Under the pieces are notes generated by a model. The model worked only from the letters and a program-made list of their open reading frames with translations, made no database searches and was not told where the DNA came from. The translations under genes were made by a program, and so were the position numbers. A stretch of DNA of 64,000 nt from the NCBI RefSeq assembly GCF_008122265.1, contig NZ_CP043042.1, positions 1,116,001-1,180,000 on the forward strand, given 5' to 3'. Positions 62,625 through 64,000 of this stretch are shown one piece after another (the stretch's first letter is position 1; each line of letters opens with the position of its first letter). The DNA comes from Marinobacter fonticola (lineage in GTDB: Bacteria; Pseudomonadota; Gammaproteobacteria; Pseudomonadales; Oleiphilaceae).

Positions 62625-63152
62625 ATGGCAGAAAACACGCAGGAAACTGTGGTTGGCCGCATCACCTCGGTTTTTGGGGTTAAGGGATGGGTCAAAGTCT
62701 ATTCCTATACTGCTCCCATGGAAGGCATTCTGGATTACCCGCATTGGCAAGTCAGTCTAGGCGGTAAGCCGATCAGTCTTGAAGTAACAGAAGGCAAGCG
62801 TCACGGGCCGGGTCTTGTCGTTCGGCTCAAGGGTGTCGATGATCGCGAAGTAGCTCGATCATATTGTGGACTGGACATCACAGTTCCGCTTAAGAGCTTG
62901 CCTGAGCTACCCGAAGGCGAATTTTACTGGCATCAGCTAGAAGGGCTGACCGTTAAAACGCCGGAAGGCGCGGTTCTTGGTAAGGTGAAGCACCTGATGG
63001 AAACGGGGGCGAACGACGTCGTCGTGATACGTCCGACACAGAATTCCATCGATAACCGTGAGCGTTTGATTCCGTATCTTCCGGATCAGGTGATTCAGAG
63101 CATTGATCTTGTTGCCGGCATGATGGTGGCGGACTGGGATCCGGAGTTCTGA
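62625..63152 (+). CDS. rimM: Ribosome maturation factor RimM
   Basis: A 175-residue factor for 30S head maturation, binding S19. The N-terminal domain starts VVGRITSVFGVKGWVKVYSYT, and the PRC-barrel C-domain has YWHQLEGLTVKTPEGAVLGKV and IPYLPDQVIQSIDL (quoted in part). It lies between rpsP and trmD in the standard order, 3 bp before trmD. Confidence 0.96.
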   Translation: MAENTQETVVGRITSVFGVKGWVKVYSYTAPMEGILDYPHWQVSLGGKPISLEVTEGKRHGPGLVVRLKGVDDREVARSYCGLDITVPLKSLPELPEGEFYWHQLEGLTVKTPEGAVLGKVKHLMETGANDVVVIRPTQNSIDNRERLIPYLPDQVIQSIDLVAGMMVADWDPEF

Positions 63153-63155
63153 TCC

Positions 63156-63914
63156 ATGTGGATCGGCGCAGTCACGTTATTTCCCGATATGTTCGACGCT
63201 GTTCTTGAGTACGGTGTTACCAGTCGGGCGGTGCGTGACGGGCTGCTTTCGGTGCAGCGCTGGAATCCTCGCGATTTCACGCATGATCGTCACCGTACGG
63301 TTGACGATCGTCCGTACGGTGGCGGACCGGGCATGCTGATGAAGATCGAACCGTTGCGCGATGCGATTCAGGCTGCGAAAGCGTCGGCCGGTGGTCATGC
63401 GACGGTTGTGTATATGTCTCCCCAAGGAGAGCCTCTCACCCAGACTGTGGTCGAGGAGCTAGCCCAAGCCGAGCGATTGATACTCGTCGCCGGACGTTAT
63501 GAAGGGGTAGACGAGCGGTTGATCGCAACAGAGATCGACCGGGAGGTATCCCTGGGGGATTTTGTCCTGTCCGGGGGTGAGCTGGCTGCAATGGCCGTGA
63601 TTGATGCGGTTACCCGCCTCATTCCGGGTGCACTGGGCCATGCGCAGTCGGCAGAGCAGGACTCGTTTGCCGACGGATTGCTGGACTGTCCGCATTACAC
63701 CCGTCCCGAAGTGTACGAAGGGCGTCAGGTGCCGGAGGTCCTTTTAGGTGGGCATCACGAGCAGATCCGGCGTTGGCGGTTAAAGCAATCGCTAATGCGG
63801 ACCTGGGAGCGGCGCCCCGATTTGCTGGAGAAACGGCAGCTAACGGGTGAAGAGCGTGAGCTGTTGGACCAAGTTTTGAACGAACCGGGTGCCTCTGGGT
63901 CAACAGGGCATTGA
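63156..63914 (+). CDS. trmD: tRNA (guanine-37-N1)-methyltransferase
   Basis: A 252-residue SPOUT enzyme that methylates G37 of tRNAs reading CNN codons and protects the frame. The trefoil-knot region has [24 protein letters not shown] and [28 protein letters not shown] is the N-terminal signature. Complete and in the usual place before rplS. Confidence 0.97.
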   Translation: MWIGAVTLFPDMFDAVLEYGVTSRAVRDGLLSVQRWNPRDFTHDRHRTVDDRPYGGGPGMLMKIEPLRDAIQAAKASAGGHATVVYMSPQGEPLTQTVVEELAQAERLILVAGRYEGVDERLIATEIDREVSLGDFVLSGGELAAMAVIDAVTRLIPGALGHAQSAEQDSFADGLLDCPHYTRPEVYEGRQVPEVLLGGHHEQIRRWRLKQSLMRTWERRPDLLEKRQLTGEERELLDQVLNEPGASGSTGH

Positions 63915-63940
63915 AAGATTGGGTATTCAGGAGTTAACGA

Positions 63941-64000
63941 TGAGCGGCAAGAACAACATCATCAGTCAGATCGAAGCGGAGCAGATGACCCGGGAAGTCC
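63941..64000 (+). CDS. rplS: 50S ribosomal protein L19, 3' truncated by window
   Basis: Only the first 20 codons are in the window, reading MSGKNNIISQIEAEQMTREV. CAGGAG precedes the ATG, and the position after trmD fits rplS. Confidence 0.93.

Overview
The window looks like a chromosomal segment of a gammaproteobacterium, most probably a Marinobacter-like marine heterotroph. This is inferred from moderately high GC, strong GAGG/AGGA ribosome sites, and several chromosomal blocks whose order I recall from that group (TPR lipoprotein-lolB-ispE-tRNA-Gln-prs-rplY-pth-ychF; hemA-prfA-prmC-moeB; ffh-rpsP-rimM-trmD-rplS; minCDE). No database search was possible, so gene identities rest on recognised motifs and family memory.

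Layout. 1-4082: 3' end of a class A beta-lactamase-like gene, L-serine dehydratase (sdaA), and an SbtA-type permease divergent from a LysR regulator. 4083-7610: an AT-richer accessory patch with two unknown genes, then a convergent pair, three-Cys-motif partner protein TcmP and its three-cysteine partner (DUF5131, Gp37/Gp68 family). A perfect LexA (SOS) box lies directly upstream of the DUF5131 gene. 7611-9225: PACE efflux protein, tRNA-Met, phosphopantetheinyl transferase. 9244-16213: housekeeping block on the minus strand. 16775-20921: hemA, prfA, prmC, moeB. 21406-24578: nitrate/nitrite transporter coupled to a fused PP2C phosphatase/Ser-Thr kinase, behind a sigma-54 promoter with two NtrC-like sites. 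24595-25995: photolyase. 26329-30631: five genes (DUF432, MscS channel, RimB-like protease, RimK ligase, aspartoacylase-like hydrolase) interrupted by a 176-bp palindromic element. 30732-37585: PhoH/PIN, CBS, START and DUF2804 proteins, then DUF1244-HopJ-minC-minD-minE. 37801-43032: dinB, PAP2, glycosyltransferase, aldo-keto reductase, PhaC-like hydrolase. 43372-48242: acyl-CoA hydrolase/transferase, FKBP isomerase, and an ornithine-lipid type acyltransferase pair. 48678-51065: two-component system. 51370-60606: ABC ATPase, argF, grxD, TonB-like protein, DUF1631, Yip1, CorC-like and CcsA-like membrane proteins. 60782-64000: ffh and the rpsP-rimM-trmD-rplS operon.

Three observations stand out. 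First, the TcmP/DUF5131 pair appears to be under DNA-damage control through a textbook LexA box, which gives this poorly understood module a testable role in repair or defence. Second, the intergenic regions carry many short tandem arrays of unrelated unit sequence (13-30 bp units at no fewer than seven loci), an unusual pattern. Third, a long nested palindrome sits between the MscS gene and the RimB gene and supplies the MscS stop codon.

I see no CRISPR array, rRNA, complete insertion sequence, transposase or prophage structural gene.
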